A stretch of DNA of 64,000 nucleotides from assembly GCA_029204225.1 (NCBI GenBank), contig CM055104.1, positions 48,740,451 to 48,804,450 on the forward strand, given 5' to 3'. Both the position numbers and the translations under genes were made by a program. Shown piece after piece: positions 12,945-24,900 of the stretch. A model generated the notes under the pieces. That model was not told where the DNA came from, did no database searches, and saw only the letters and a list, made by a program, of their open reading frames with translations. Numbering within the stretch: the first letter of the stretch is position 1; each line of letters opens with the position of its first letter. The stretch is from Diphasiastrum complanatum (taxonomy: Eukaryota; Streptophyta; Lycopodiopsida; Lycopodiales; Lycopodiaceae).

Positions 12945-15900
12945 AAGTGTCAACAAAGGAGGGCAACTTGAAATGGTTATACAATCTTTTATGTGGAAAA
13001 TCAAGAAAACATTGTGTGGGTGCCTGTTATATTTTAAAGGTCTTCTTCGATTCTTTGTGTTGTGTAGGTTTTTAATTCTAGGGTGTTCTGACTTGATGGG
13101 CTCAATAGTTCATTTCTGGTTGGTGCTTCTTGCTTGTATGGTGTAAATGTTAATATTAAGGTAGGTTAATATATTGATCTGTGTAATTTGGTAAAGCAGA
13201 TAGCGATGATGACGAGGAGCAAGAAGATCCAGTTTTTAACTTAGAGGTATGAGCTACACAACGTTTATTGTCATAATTGAGATATGGATATCCTAAGCTG
13301 CAGAGTTTTATCTTGATTACTGATCTTTTGGATATCCAATATAAAAGTCTAAAGTCACCAAGAGACCTGATTAGAAGATGTGAAACTACAATAGGATATT
13401 ATTGAACGATCAACTCTCTGCTTCTTACAATCAGCTTAACTAGGGGGATGGATCACTTAAGATTTTTCAAGGATGCTTTGACCAAAACAAGATATGTGCT
13501 TCAACTGAACTGGGCTTTACTGAAGTAGATGCAATTGTAGTGATCAAATGGATAATGGAATGACCAGCTGACACAATAACTGCTGAATATGAAAGGTGGA
13601 ATTCGTTAAGGATTGTGAAGGAAAGCTAACTATACTCTCCCCAATCAATTGCCTACCCAATTTTGAGATTCATAGGTATATTTAGATTGTGTGGCGGGCC
13701 CAATGAAACTTGGTTGTCAATGGTCACTTAATAGTTGACCAAAATAAATGAAGGGCATGAAATGGTCCTAATTAAGGATATTTCTCTATTTCTTGAATGC
13801 ATTATGCACTGGTGGCAATAATTGGTTCAGGAACATGCGGAAAAAGATGAAGTATACTCACAATAGTGCCATAATTACTGGAGGCATGGATAAGTTGGTT
13901 TGGGCCTTCGATAAAAAAGAGGCATGTTATTGAGGATGCCGATGTGAAACTTGACATGTGGCACTTGTTTTTGCAGCTAATTTCTTGATCTCCAATCCAG
14001 AAGTATTTGCACACAGAACTGAAAAAGCATTTGGTGACGATGATGACAATGACCCCTAGGGCCTACTCTTTTACATGGTGACAGTCATAGGGATGAAGGT
14101 AGTAGTGGGAGAGAGATCAATCTCAAGGGTGGTAGGTTGCTTTGGTAGATAGATGAAGCAAAGATTTGCATTGACGATTTTTAGAAGATTAAGGATTTCG
14201 ATATACAGTTGCAGAGTGGTTGTAGTGTTTTTTTTCTTTGAGGATTTTATTTGTGGCATTTCTGAATATTATTTGTGGCATCCAAATACATTAAAACCAA
14301 GAGCATTCTTGAAAAAAGTCTGTTTTCTGGAGTGGTCATGTCTGCTGACGTTGCTCAATGTACTTTCCTGCAAGCTGCAAGACCTGCAACACTAATCTGG
14401 TGCAACTAAGCCTCCACACAGATCTACGTATTTATATATATTATAAATTATGTGTACATGTCTATGGAGTTATTTGTGATAGATATTAAACTCGTGGCTT
14501 AGTTCACTATGCTAATGCAATTTCTTTGATATGTAGGGAGAAGAAAGTGACCAGAGTGAAGATAAGGTGAGCACAAGATTCGACCACGTTTTCTTTTTTG
14601 TGATCTTCTTTATTTGATACTCTAACTGTATATTAGACTGTATTGTAGTTTTCTTTGTTCAAACTATAGGGTACTTATGTTCAGCTTTTTATTTATTTTT
14701 ATTTTTTATTTTTTATTTAAATGTGATTGATTACGCTTGCTTCAAGTTATTCAAAAGGATGCCAACTTGACTTGGTCTATCTATCATATGTCAGCAGCTT
14801 TATGGCTTTGAAATGTGCACATCAAAACTTATGATAATATGTCTTCATTTCCTCAAATGTAGTGCTGATGAACTTGTGACATTTATTCACAGGCAATGGT
14901 TTAGCTAGGCAAATGATTGCGTTGTGCATCAATAAGCTACAAATCCTTTTAGCCCGAAGTGGCTAAGGTTGTTGGTTTCCAAATTATCAGGAAGCCAAGC
15001 CTCCTCATGGAAGTCATATTATTGTACCAGTTTGTTTATATTAAGACACTTTAGTTGGTTCATGTGTGTTTTCTGAATGCATACAGGATAGCGATGACGA
15101 TGAATTGAATGAAGAGGAACTTACTGGTCTTTCAGCCAAAAGTATGAACTTTTGCTATCTTCTTTTTTCCACTACGACTTCCTCTGTTATTGAAGCAAAA
15201 GTTGTTAGGTTTTACTTTCTCAAGTCACAAGTGGTTTCATTGGTTTTCAATGTTGTGAAGGAGCTGTACGGATTCATGGTCACTTCACAACTTTTTAGTT
15301 TTCTTTGAAGCTAGCTATTTCACCTGAACAGGTGTGTTGAAAGGATGTTCTATGTTGTTATCTAGTTGCAAAGCAGGCAAAGATATTGAGACAAAAGACA
15401 GGCACTTTTGACGAAGATGATGATGAACCTGAGGAAGATGAAAAAGAGAAAAGAGCATGGGGTAAAGGAAAAAAGATATATTATAATGCTGAGAATGTGG
15501 ACTTTGAGGTGAAGCGTTCGCGAACTTGTTTATGCTTTTACAGCTATGAACTGTATCCATGGATCTATTCATAATCTCTCAACACTTTGCACTGGACATT
15601 CTTGTCTTTAATATGTCTAACTTTTCCCTTTCTTGGGATTGCCTTCAGCTACAATCTAGTGACGAAGAGGCACCTGCTGAAGAAGAGGCAGAAGTTAGAA
15701 GGTTACAGCAAAAGATGGCTGCTTCTCTTCGTCCAGAAGATTTTGAACAGGATGAGGACGATGCTGATCAGGAAGAGTTTGAGAAGGGCGAAGAGACTCT
15801 TGAGGTCTGCATGTCATTATTCAATACCTTTATTTGTCTTATCTGGTGACCATCAAGGAGCTTCATTTCTTGTCTTTCTAGATGTTTCAAGTCTAAACAA

Positions 15901-18900
15901 AGTTCTGATTCTTCATCATAGGAAAATTGCCTTCATGAAGACACTCTTAAATATTCATTGTTGCAACCCTGTGTAAACTTTTACAAAGGCTTATACTTTG
16001 CTCTCAACCATTTCTGGAGCTCCTCTTGTGAAAACCAACTAAGGTTAGAATTACATGGCATGTGTGAACTGGTTTCTTATTGAATCGGCATTTCAGTACT
16101 TGTCAAGTGTGAAGGCATTGCTAGTATGTTATCAGGTCTTATATTACCAGGATGCACATTTTTATTCATGCCTTAATTTGGAACACTGTGCTGTTTGATT
16201 TTGTAAAGCAGTGAATGCCAGAGAAAATAATTGTTCGTTATTCAAACTTCAAAGGCATCTGTCATCTGCGACAGCAGTTTGTTTATAGTTCGGTTTGTGT
16301 TTAACCCATAAAGCTTGTAAATTTTGTTGGTAATCCTTTTATGACTTCCAGGAAATGGCAAAACGGCATTTGGATGGAGAAGATAGAATCAGTAAAACTG
16401 TACCTTTGATTGAATCTGGAATTGATAAAATTGGCAATGACGTTGAAGCTGTTGCAATTGAACAAGTGAGAAAGGATTATAGTTTATTGACCAAGGACGA
16501 GCAAATGCAAGTGGTAATGAGGTACTTACTTTACAATCCTACCATTGTATTTGAGTTTACTAGAGTTGCAAATGCTGGCCACAAAAGATGATGCTCTGTA
16601 GTTATTTTGTGTGCTTTTTCTAATTCTCTTGTCTTAACAATGCTATCATCTGTTTACCAATGAAGAAACAGGATGCGATCATATAGAAGGAAGCAAATTG
16701 GATCGACATACTTGTAGAAAGTGCAATGTGATACGATTGTTAGAAGTGGTAGGTCTCAAGAAGCTACTGTTAATAAGCTATCAACGTAGCGAAGTCCCTT
16801 GAGATATTCAAATAGCTCCCTTTTGGCCGGGAGGATAGCATGGAATCACAGATTCAACAATTGATTGATGATTATTATGCCAAACTCTAGTGAAGGAAGT
16901 GTAGGTACCAAAAAAAATTTGCTTGTCTTCGAGGCAGTACGCATTTGATTATTTGTTTATCCTAGCTTTGTTTGCACGAATATGGAGCATTTGGCATCCT
17001 CTCCATTATCACAAATTTCTGTCTTGGAAGGTTATGCATTTGATTCTTTCTTTATCCAAGACTGTGTTGAGAAAGTGTGTGGTCGCAATAGGCATATGTA
17101 ATGTAGTCAAGACATCTCATTTGAGTGACTTAAGAAGTAGGATGATACCATGAGGCATGATGCTTACAAGCAATCATGCATCTCGACAGGACCTCTTGAA
17201 ATCAATGCCCAATGCGAATGGTTAGATTGATGGACGGAATGGTGCTGATTATATATCAATGTTTCGCATCGATCATAAACGCTACAAGAGAGATGAGCAA
17301 CAGTTGTATCTTTTGGGCATCACTCAAGTAATACATGCCAAATAAGTTCTCAAGTGCAGCAAACTAACCTCTCAGTAACATGATACATTTTTGGTTTGTT
17401 TTCCCAGTGTAACGCCGAATCTGGTGAGCATAACAAGGGCATAAAGAAGGATGATGAATTTGTAGATTGTCCATAACGTTGATTAGGAAATGCAACGAGG
17501 ATGCTTCAAGCACAACTTTTGTAAAGTATGTGATAAGAAGCTATTAAGGGAGCAGACTTTTGTCATCACCCCAAGTAGATCATAGGTTCATAGTTAGCTG
17601 CCTATACAACTCTCTACAAATCTCAGCATCTAACTCCTCCTGTGTAAGTGGTGCCTGAGGAGCAACAGCTGCCGAGTCCACCAAGCAAGAGTCAGGGTTC
17701 ACCTGCAACCAGAAACAAACGTAAAAAAAAGTTTAGATAACCGCCGAGACTAGTTTAGGAGCAGAGAACAAGCATCAAGGAATATACCAAAGCAAATGAA
17801 AAAACTATACCTGTCTGATCCATGAAAGTGCACAGAGGTCGTGGATGAGCAATTCTATGCAATGTGCAACACATGGTGTCCACACAATGCTGGGTTGCTC
17901 CCTCATCAGAATCTCTCCGATCTGCCTGCAATTTGTGGCGTTGTTTGTGACAACTTGAACCATGTGCTCCACCCCAATGTCATCAATGACATCTCTCATA
18001 GCCTCATATGTGAAGTCGGTTGTGATGGTTGCACCACATCTAGTGGCATCCACACCACGCAGGAAGACTATGCCAAGTGGGCAACAAACCAAGATATTGA
18101 ATGGATCGCCGACGAATGTCCGTTCATCCATCACTCAATATCGTGCATCCATACCCACCACAAAACTTCCATTAGCATGCAAAAAAGTGCGATACTTGCA
18201 AAATGAAACACATCCAAAGAGTTTTAGGAGGCAAGATTCTTACCTCTGCCACGCTGTGCGAATGGAACTCAGCTCCCGCGTGATGGTCTCCTCTTGGCGG
18301 AGCATCCTGCCTCGCAACGCCTCTCCCACGGGAGGCCTCCATGTAGCATCCATTATTGCAATCTGCTCATAGGGCTCCTTGAATTCCCAAGTGTCAGCAA
18401 CGGCAAAAGAGATGCTACACTCATAAAAGAACTGGCCAACCAGTCGGGTGCACCGAGCATGTTGCTCTCTAGGCCACCCACAACGATCCAGAGTTTGTTG
18501 CTTGGGCCTAACCTCTCTCTATTGTACATAGGGCACTTGTGGTCTAGCACACCCTGAGGATGTGGCGGATGGTTGAGCCATGGGTGTGTCTGACCGTGCG
18601 GCGTCACTGTCAGGTGTTGGAGTTGTGTCCCCCTCTATGGTAGGATCTGTCAAAGCATGTGACCCATCTGGTGCTGATGACGACGAGGGACGAGAAAGGC
18701 CTGCTGCCACTGATCCAACAGGCTCCTGTGATACTCGTGGACTTCAACTAGGCCCTGCTGCTGTGGCTGGAACTGGAATAGCCTCTACTGGACCATGTAC
18801 TGCACCTAAACCATGCCCTGCCATGCTACACCTGCACTTGCACCTGTACTAGGCCCTGCACATGATCCTAAAGCTGCCCCTGCTCCTTATCCTTGACCAA

Positions 18901-21900
18901 AAGTTTGTGCTGGTCTCACTTGCTGGGTGGATATACCAGCAGGCCCATACATGTCCAACAGCCTCTGCACCTCTTCTTCAAAGATCCTGGTGCAAGCAGA
19001 TATGCCCAATGTCCGCCCATCTAGCCCTCTGAACCACAACAAGTGAGCCTTGATCCTGGTGAGCGATCTTGTGAAGAGTCCACCGCAATGGAAGCATCTC
19101 CATCTGCGAGCACCTGTGCCATGGTGTGTAACCACATCCCCCTCTATAAGATCAACCTCGACATTGTGTCAATTTGAAATTAGACCTGCAAAAGAAATTA
19201 ACAAGCAAATGTTCAGTTCAAGAAAATATACTGCATTGAATTGCTCACAACAGTTGTGACAAGCATCACCCTAAAATCCTAAGATTTTATATTTAACAAC
19301 AGGTTAAAATTCCAATGAATCAAGTTGAAAGCGTCGAATAGCTTTTTGCTTATCAGAGCATACATCCCAATCATTCTATTAAGCATGGAAAAACGTAGTG
19401 TAGTGCCAAGCCACACCACAATCGAATGCCTATAGATCATATCAGAGGGAGGGCCAAAAAACACGTGAAATTAGGGCATGGGATTGGATGATTCCACTAC
19501 GAGCAAAAATCGGTGAATGTTGTTAGTGTAAGAGTCTTTGTAGGCGTGAAGAGATGCAGTGTAGCCCTAAACCATGCCCCAATCAGATGCTTACACAACA
19601 CTTCACAGTTAGGCGGAAAAATACATGGAATTAGGGCTTGCCAATCGGAAATTGTGGCGCAGACGATAACGGGCGAAATTAACATCACAGGAGTTTCCGT
19701 AGGCATGTAGAAATGCAGTCTAGACGCAGACATCACCTCAATCGGATGCCTACATGTCACTTCATGAAAATGTCAAAATAACACATGTGTGGCATTCAAA
19801 TCTTGCTAGACTTGTTGTAATGGCTGAAACTAACGCTGTAGGAATTACCGTGGGCATGAAGAAAGGTGGTCTAGAACCAAACATTGTTCAATTTCGTTGC
19901 CTACAGCTTAATCTAATCACTTTCGAAAAACTAAGCCTACACTTACCAAAGAACTCTGTTGATTGATTTTGCTTGCCACACAACTCAAATGCTGCTGCAA
20001 TTGTGTGCACCACCTCTGGATCGACAAGTAGATGGACATCAACTACCAAAATACTTATCATTGGATAAATGAACCTTTCTTTTAGCTTTGAAAAATCAAT
20101 AATGTCGTGTCTCGGCTTTTCAAGATTTGTAGTCCTCTTGATTTTGATCTACACAATTTGCTGCAAGGTCGGTCCACATTTTGCAAATCTTGATGAACTT
20201 TCCTTTATCACGATTAGGTCCATTCAGTTGCACGTTTCATTTGTTAACAATTCATAAGCTTAGGTTCTCTATTAGGATGGGTGTACTTTTCCCTTTATTG
20301 AAGTCAAAGCATGACTGACTTGGTTCTATTCTTTTCGTAACAGCATTATTTGGGAATGTTTGCTAGTTCTTACTTGGTGAACTTTTTAAACGATACATAA
20401 TGAAATGGTAGTTGAAAAGCATTTGGTATGATTGCGTATGCCAGTATTATGATTGGATAATTACTATACGTGATAGAGTGGTTCATGGCATGTCGAGTCG
20501 GTTCATCTAGTGAAATGTTATTACTACTTACTTATTTATTTTGCACTACAAGAGGAGAAAGTATCTATACTTATGGATAAAGGTTTTTGAGTGATATAGG
20601 CTCTAATTGGAAGTTTACGTGTTGTTTGCCCTCTAGTGATGCGCCGGAGCTGGTTGGTCTATTGGCGGAATTGAGAGAGGCCCTTGATGAACTAAAGAAC
20701 AAAGTTCAACCTTTGTTGGAGAAGGTAAGAGTGTTGAACCTTACTTACATCTAATTTGTTGTCCTCCTTGTATTTGCTTCTTCCATGTGACTTTGAAGGC
20801 TTTATGCTGCATTTAGATGTGCTTTGCACATTGAAGTTGTGCTTCTCTTGTTTCTTGAGAGTTTGTTTCTTTGGTATCTCAACTTGTCGTTTTTGTTTTT
20901 AAAAAGGCTCCAAAGATCTACTGAAGAAAAAGAAATAAACTTAGTCAAGTCCTTTGTCGTGTGCTATTAGTTTCTATTATTGGAAGCATGGTTTCAAAGA
21001 ATCTCAATTTTGTAGTCTTCTAAGCATATTTGGTCCAAATTTTTGGAGATTCTAATGTGTTTTTTTAATATTTTTTTCTTAAATATGAAGTTTCAAATTT
21101 TTGGATTTTTTTTTGCCCCAATTAATTTTGGTGCTAGCTCACTTCGAGACTTCGCAAATTTTTTTTAAACAGTTTGTTTTCTTTGGGAACTATGAAATTT
21201 GTAAATGCTGGACAATGTAGCGTAGGTTCTCAAATGATTTGCATTTCTTATATGTTTATTAGGAAGTAGATTGCATTTTCTTTAACGTTGCAGACTTTGC
21301 ATGGTATTTGAAGCTTTCAAGTTTATATTGTGATTGTTTCTCAACATAATTTGGTATCTAATTTGTGGAAGAGATTCGTTGAGAATACTACTTATTTAAG
21401 CACTAGCCATCCAATTAAACAGTGATGTGATTGAGTTTAATGACAAATATTAAGAGGGTAAGTACTAAGCAAGCTCCTGACGTTATTTTCAAATGCTTGT
21501 GTCAATCTTCATCTTTTTGAGGCAAAGTAGTATTTGCAAAAAAAGGTTACTAGCTTGTATATCTTATGGCTCTAATCATATAGAGATCATGCTTTGGTAA
21601 GACCTACAACTCCACATATATGTGAGTTTTCTACAGAGAAAAGAGAACCCTTCCTAGAGCCCTTTTATTCACAATCCATGGTTTGCTTATAGTTTTTTCA
21701 TCCTTTACAAAGCATCGATGTTGCACAAGTTCCACTTTCAACTTTTGACCAGCGATCACACCTACTGAAAGCAGATGTGTACTCAATAGTCTTACATACC
21801 TTTGGGTATCTTAAAGATATTAGTATAAGTTCTTTCTTTCTTTCTCCCTTACTGTTACAACCTCTTTGTGGAGTTTGCTCCTAAATTCTAGGAAACTTGA

Positions 21901-24900
21901 CCAAACATCCTATCTAACGCCTATGATTAGGTCCTAACTATGGCACGTGGGTATCTTAAAGACATTAGTATACTTTCTTTCTTTCTTTCTCCCTAACTGT
22001 TACAACCTCTTCATCCGCAAACCGCCAGGTGCCGGTTACCCACTAGGAACCGAACGTCGCACGATCCACCCCGCCGTAGGATCCAATCCAGATCCACCCT
22101 TCGTGCCCTGGCTCGTGACCTATAATAGGCAAGATCCGACCTCCAACCCTGACAACGTCCCATACCACTGCCAGAGCCATTAGCCATCTCCCACCTCAGG
22201 CTAGCACTCATCCTGGTTGTGCACAAGCGCTCACCATCCACCATCTCCTAGGTAGATAGAATGAATGGTTAATGAGACCTCCTCTCCTTGTATACCTCCA
22301 AGGTAGGAGTCTCCAAGCCTAGCACACATCCTAGAACACAACACGTGGCGACCATGCAGGTCCACGAGTCACTGATCAAGTCAACGGCCCAGTCAACATT
22401 CAGCTTCAAGTTGGGTTTGGGACCCAAGAGAGTTGGGTCCCTAACATTCCCTCCCCCTTAAAAGACAAATCTGGGAATCTTAGTCTAAGGTCTCGTTCCT
22501 TTTCCCAAGTATCATCGTCTTTGCGTACACATGAGAGAGAACAACGATGATGAAGAGATGTACTCCAACTATGTCCCATCAGTACATTTGATATAGGGCG
22601 CCAGCCTACATATATATACTTTTTCTAATCTATGTGTAAGCTAAAAAGCATAAATCAAATAGCAAAAGACAAAACTCTAATTGCTATAATTACTACATGT
22701 ATTGGGTGAACACCCAAGATGTATTTCTAAGTAGCAAAACCAAATTCTATTCTAGTTGTAGAGCGCCCACCTACGTAAGGTATGGTGGTATGGGACACCA
22801 TGGCTTATCGGAGATCCGAGCTTGCTTGATGGTGGTTTATAGCTCCAATGCACGGGGGTGAGGTGGTAGTACCTCTATGGTTGGGTGGTAACGTAGTGTT
22901 CGTCACCTGTTGTGCTTTAGCAATGACCGGATCGACGATGGGGATTCTAACATTTGGTATGATACCAAATGTTACAACTCCCATGAATCTCCGATTGCCA
23001 TCCCATACCACCAGCCATCGCCCTTGGCTCTCCCTGACACACATCTCCTGGCCTAGAGATACATCCTGGCTCATGCACGTGCTCTCCATCCACCAACTCC
23101 CGGGTAGACTGAGTGAATGGCCAAAGAGAAGCCCCACCACTATATAGGCATAGCATAGTGGGTCTCATCAAGCACGGTCTTGCCGGCGACATGTGACACC
23201 TAGGATGGTGACACGTGGCACCAAAACATGTCGATAACGCCAAACTTGCGTAAGGGGTCATGCCCCTTACGAGGCCGTCACTCAAGAGCGTACCGTTATG
23301 GTACATAACATTCCCTCCCCCATAAAAACTTCCTTCTATGGGAGAACAAAAAGAGAAAAAGTTTTTCAAGAAGCGGGGCAAAGACAAGACGGACATTGGT
23401 TTCCAAGGCGGGAAAAAGTGCATCAACAAGTTGGATAGCGCAGACTGTGACAAGGCGAGAACCGGCCGCTTGTGCTTCTCCTGCATCGAGAAGGGGCATC
23501 TTTAAAAAGACTGCCCAATGAAAAAGCAAAAGAAATCTTGCAGACAATCTAAATCCTTTAAAGCGCCAGGTAATTCTAGTATTTCTTTTGCTGATTTATC
23601 CTTTAAGATGGCACTAGTTGTGAGAATTGTTGCTTTAATACAGCTGTTTTTGGCCCCCACGACCTCATTCGTATGAATGGGATCGTAGGACGCCAAGCTG
23701 CGACTGTTCTTTTTGATGATGGTTCCACACAACCTTATAAATGCTAAACTGATGCGGAAGCTCAAGGCGGCTACCGTGCCAAGTAATCACTTGTATGTGG
23801 TGAAAATGGCGTCGGGGGAAGATCGGCAAGCTTGGGACCAGCTTGTTCCTCAGTTGCCGCTTAAAATTCAAGATTATGTTGAGCCACTGGATTTTCATAT
23901 AATCAATTTAGATAGCGTAGACATAATCTTGAGAAAGGAGTGGTTTTACTCCAAAAATGAGTCTTTAAGAAAGGATTATGTAACACATAGTATTTCCTTT
24001 TTGCATAAGGGCTCGTTAGTTCAATAAAAGGTGATGTAAATAGATCTTTTGATCCTATGGTTTCTGCTTTAGAAGTTGTTGAATATTTGAAAGACTTTGA
24101 TAATAAAGTTTATCTTTGCTTTTTAAAAGACGAAATTTATGTGGATGACCATGCATTTTAGAGTCTGATTATTGATTTATCACATTTGCCTTTGAATGTG
24201 TCTATAAATAATCCCTTATATACCTCCCCAAAGGAGTGTTGACCATCAGATAGAGTTGCTTCCTGGAAGCCAATCTGTATCTCTTTTTCCATACAGGGTT
24301 AGCATCAAGCAAGAGGATGAGATTTCTAGGTAGTTACAAGAACTTCTTAGGATGGGCCATATTCGGCCTAGTAAGTCCCCTTGGGGAGCACCAATCCTTT
24401 TAGTTAATATTGGATCCTGCTCTGTAAAGGCATTCTACCTATGAGAAGGAGCTTTTTGCAGTCATTCACGCGTTAAAAATATGGAGGCATTATCTTTATG
24501 GTGCCAAATTTACGGTGATGACTGATCACCAATCCCTTAATCACATTTGTGAAGCCAAGGACCTTCGTGGCCGTAAGGCTAGATGGTCGGAACTCATTCA
24601 GGAGTTTGTGTTCGACATTAAATACTGTAAAGGCGTCGAACTGCGTTGCCGGTGCCTTGAGTCGGATTCGAGTGATTAACCAGTTATGCTTTGTTGAGAT
24701 CCAATCTGATTTCTATCTTTCACTTCGGGATCTTTGTTGAACCGATGGGTTTTTCGGTCACATGTCCTGACGGGAGATTCTAGATCTAGTGTTGACCTTG
24801 GGATGCAGGATCCCAAGCAATCCCAAAATGACAAGATACTTGAAGACTATTCCATAAGGAATGGCCTGCTTTTCCAAAAGGGAAAGGTTTGTGTGCCGGA

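Larger units (their letters stand above)
17585..20075 (-). mobile_element. hAT transposon copy 1 (BED + DUF659), in UTP3 intron 8
   Basis: A broken transposase gene lies antisense to UTP3. From right to left: an N-terminal exon near 20,070-19,950 (LLVDPEVVHTIAAAFELCG, ending at a GTAAGT donor); an intron holding about 155-bp tandem repeats; a zinc-finger exon (19,150-18,887); a Gln/Gly/Pro-rich linker (18,890-18,500); the DUF659 exon (18,151-17,811); and a final acidic tail exon near 17,702-17,585 (APLTQEELDAEICRELY). The central hAT catalytic remainder and the dimerisation domain are missing between the last two. Terminal inverted repeats and target duplication were not identified, so both ends are approximate. 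The same family recurs at 51.5-53.6 kb on the plus strand. Confidence 0.8.

Noticed and set aside
16680-17560. Cys/His-containing scraps (CDHIEGSKLDRHTCRKC, HNFCKVCDK) resembling zinc fingers
   Set aside because: Frames are short and broken, and no recognised finger spacing is complete; too weak to call as a gene or as part of the hAT copy.
18519-18710. Pro/Ser/Thr-rich ORF as an independent gene
   Set aside because: It is the low-complexity linker of the hAT transposase, with the same position and composition in copy 2 at 52.15-52.46 kb.
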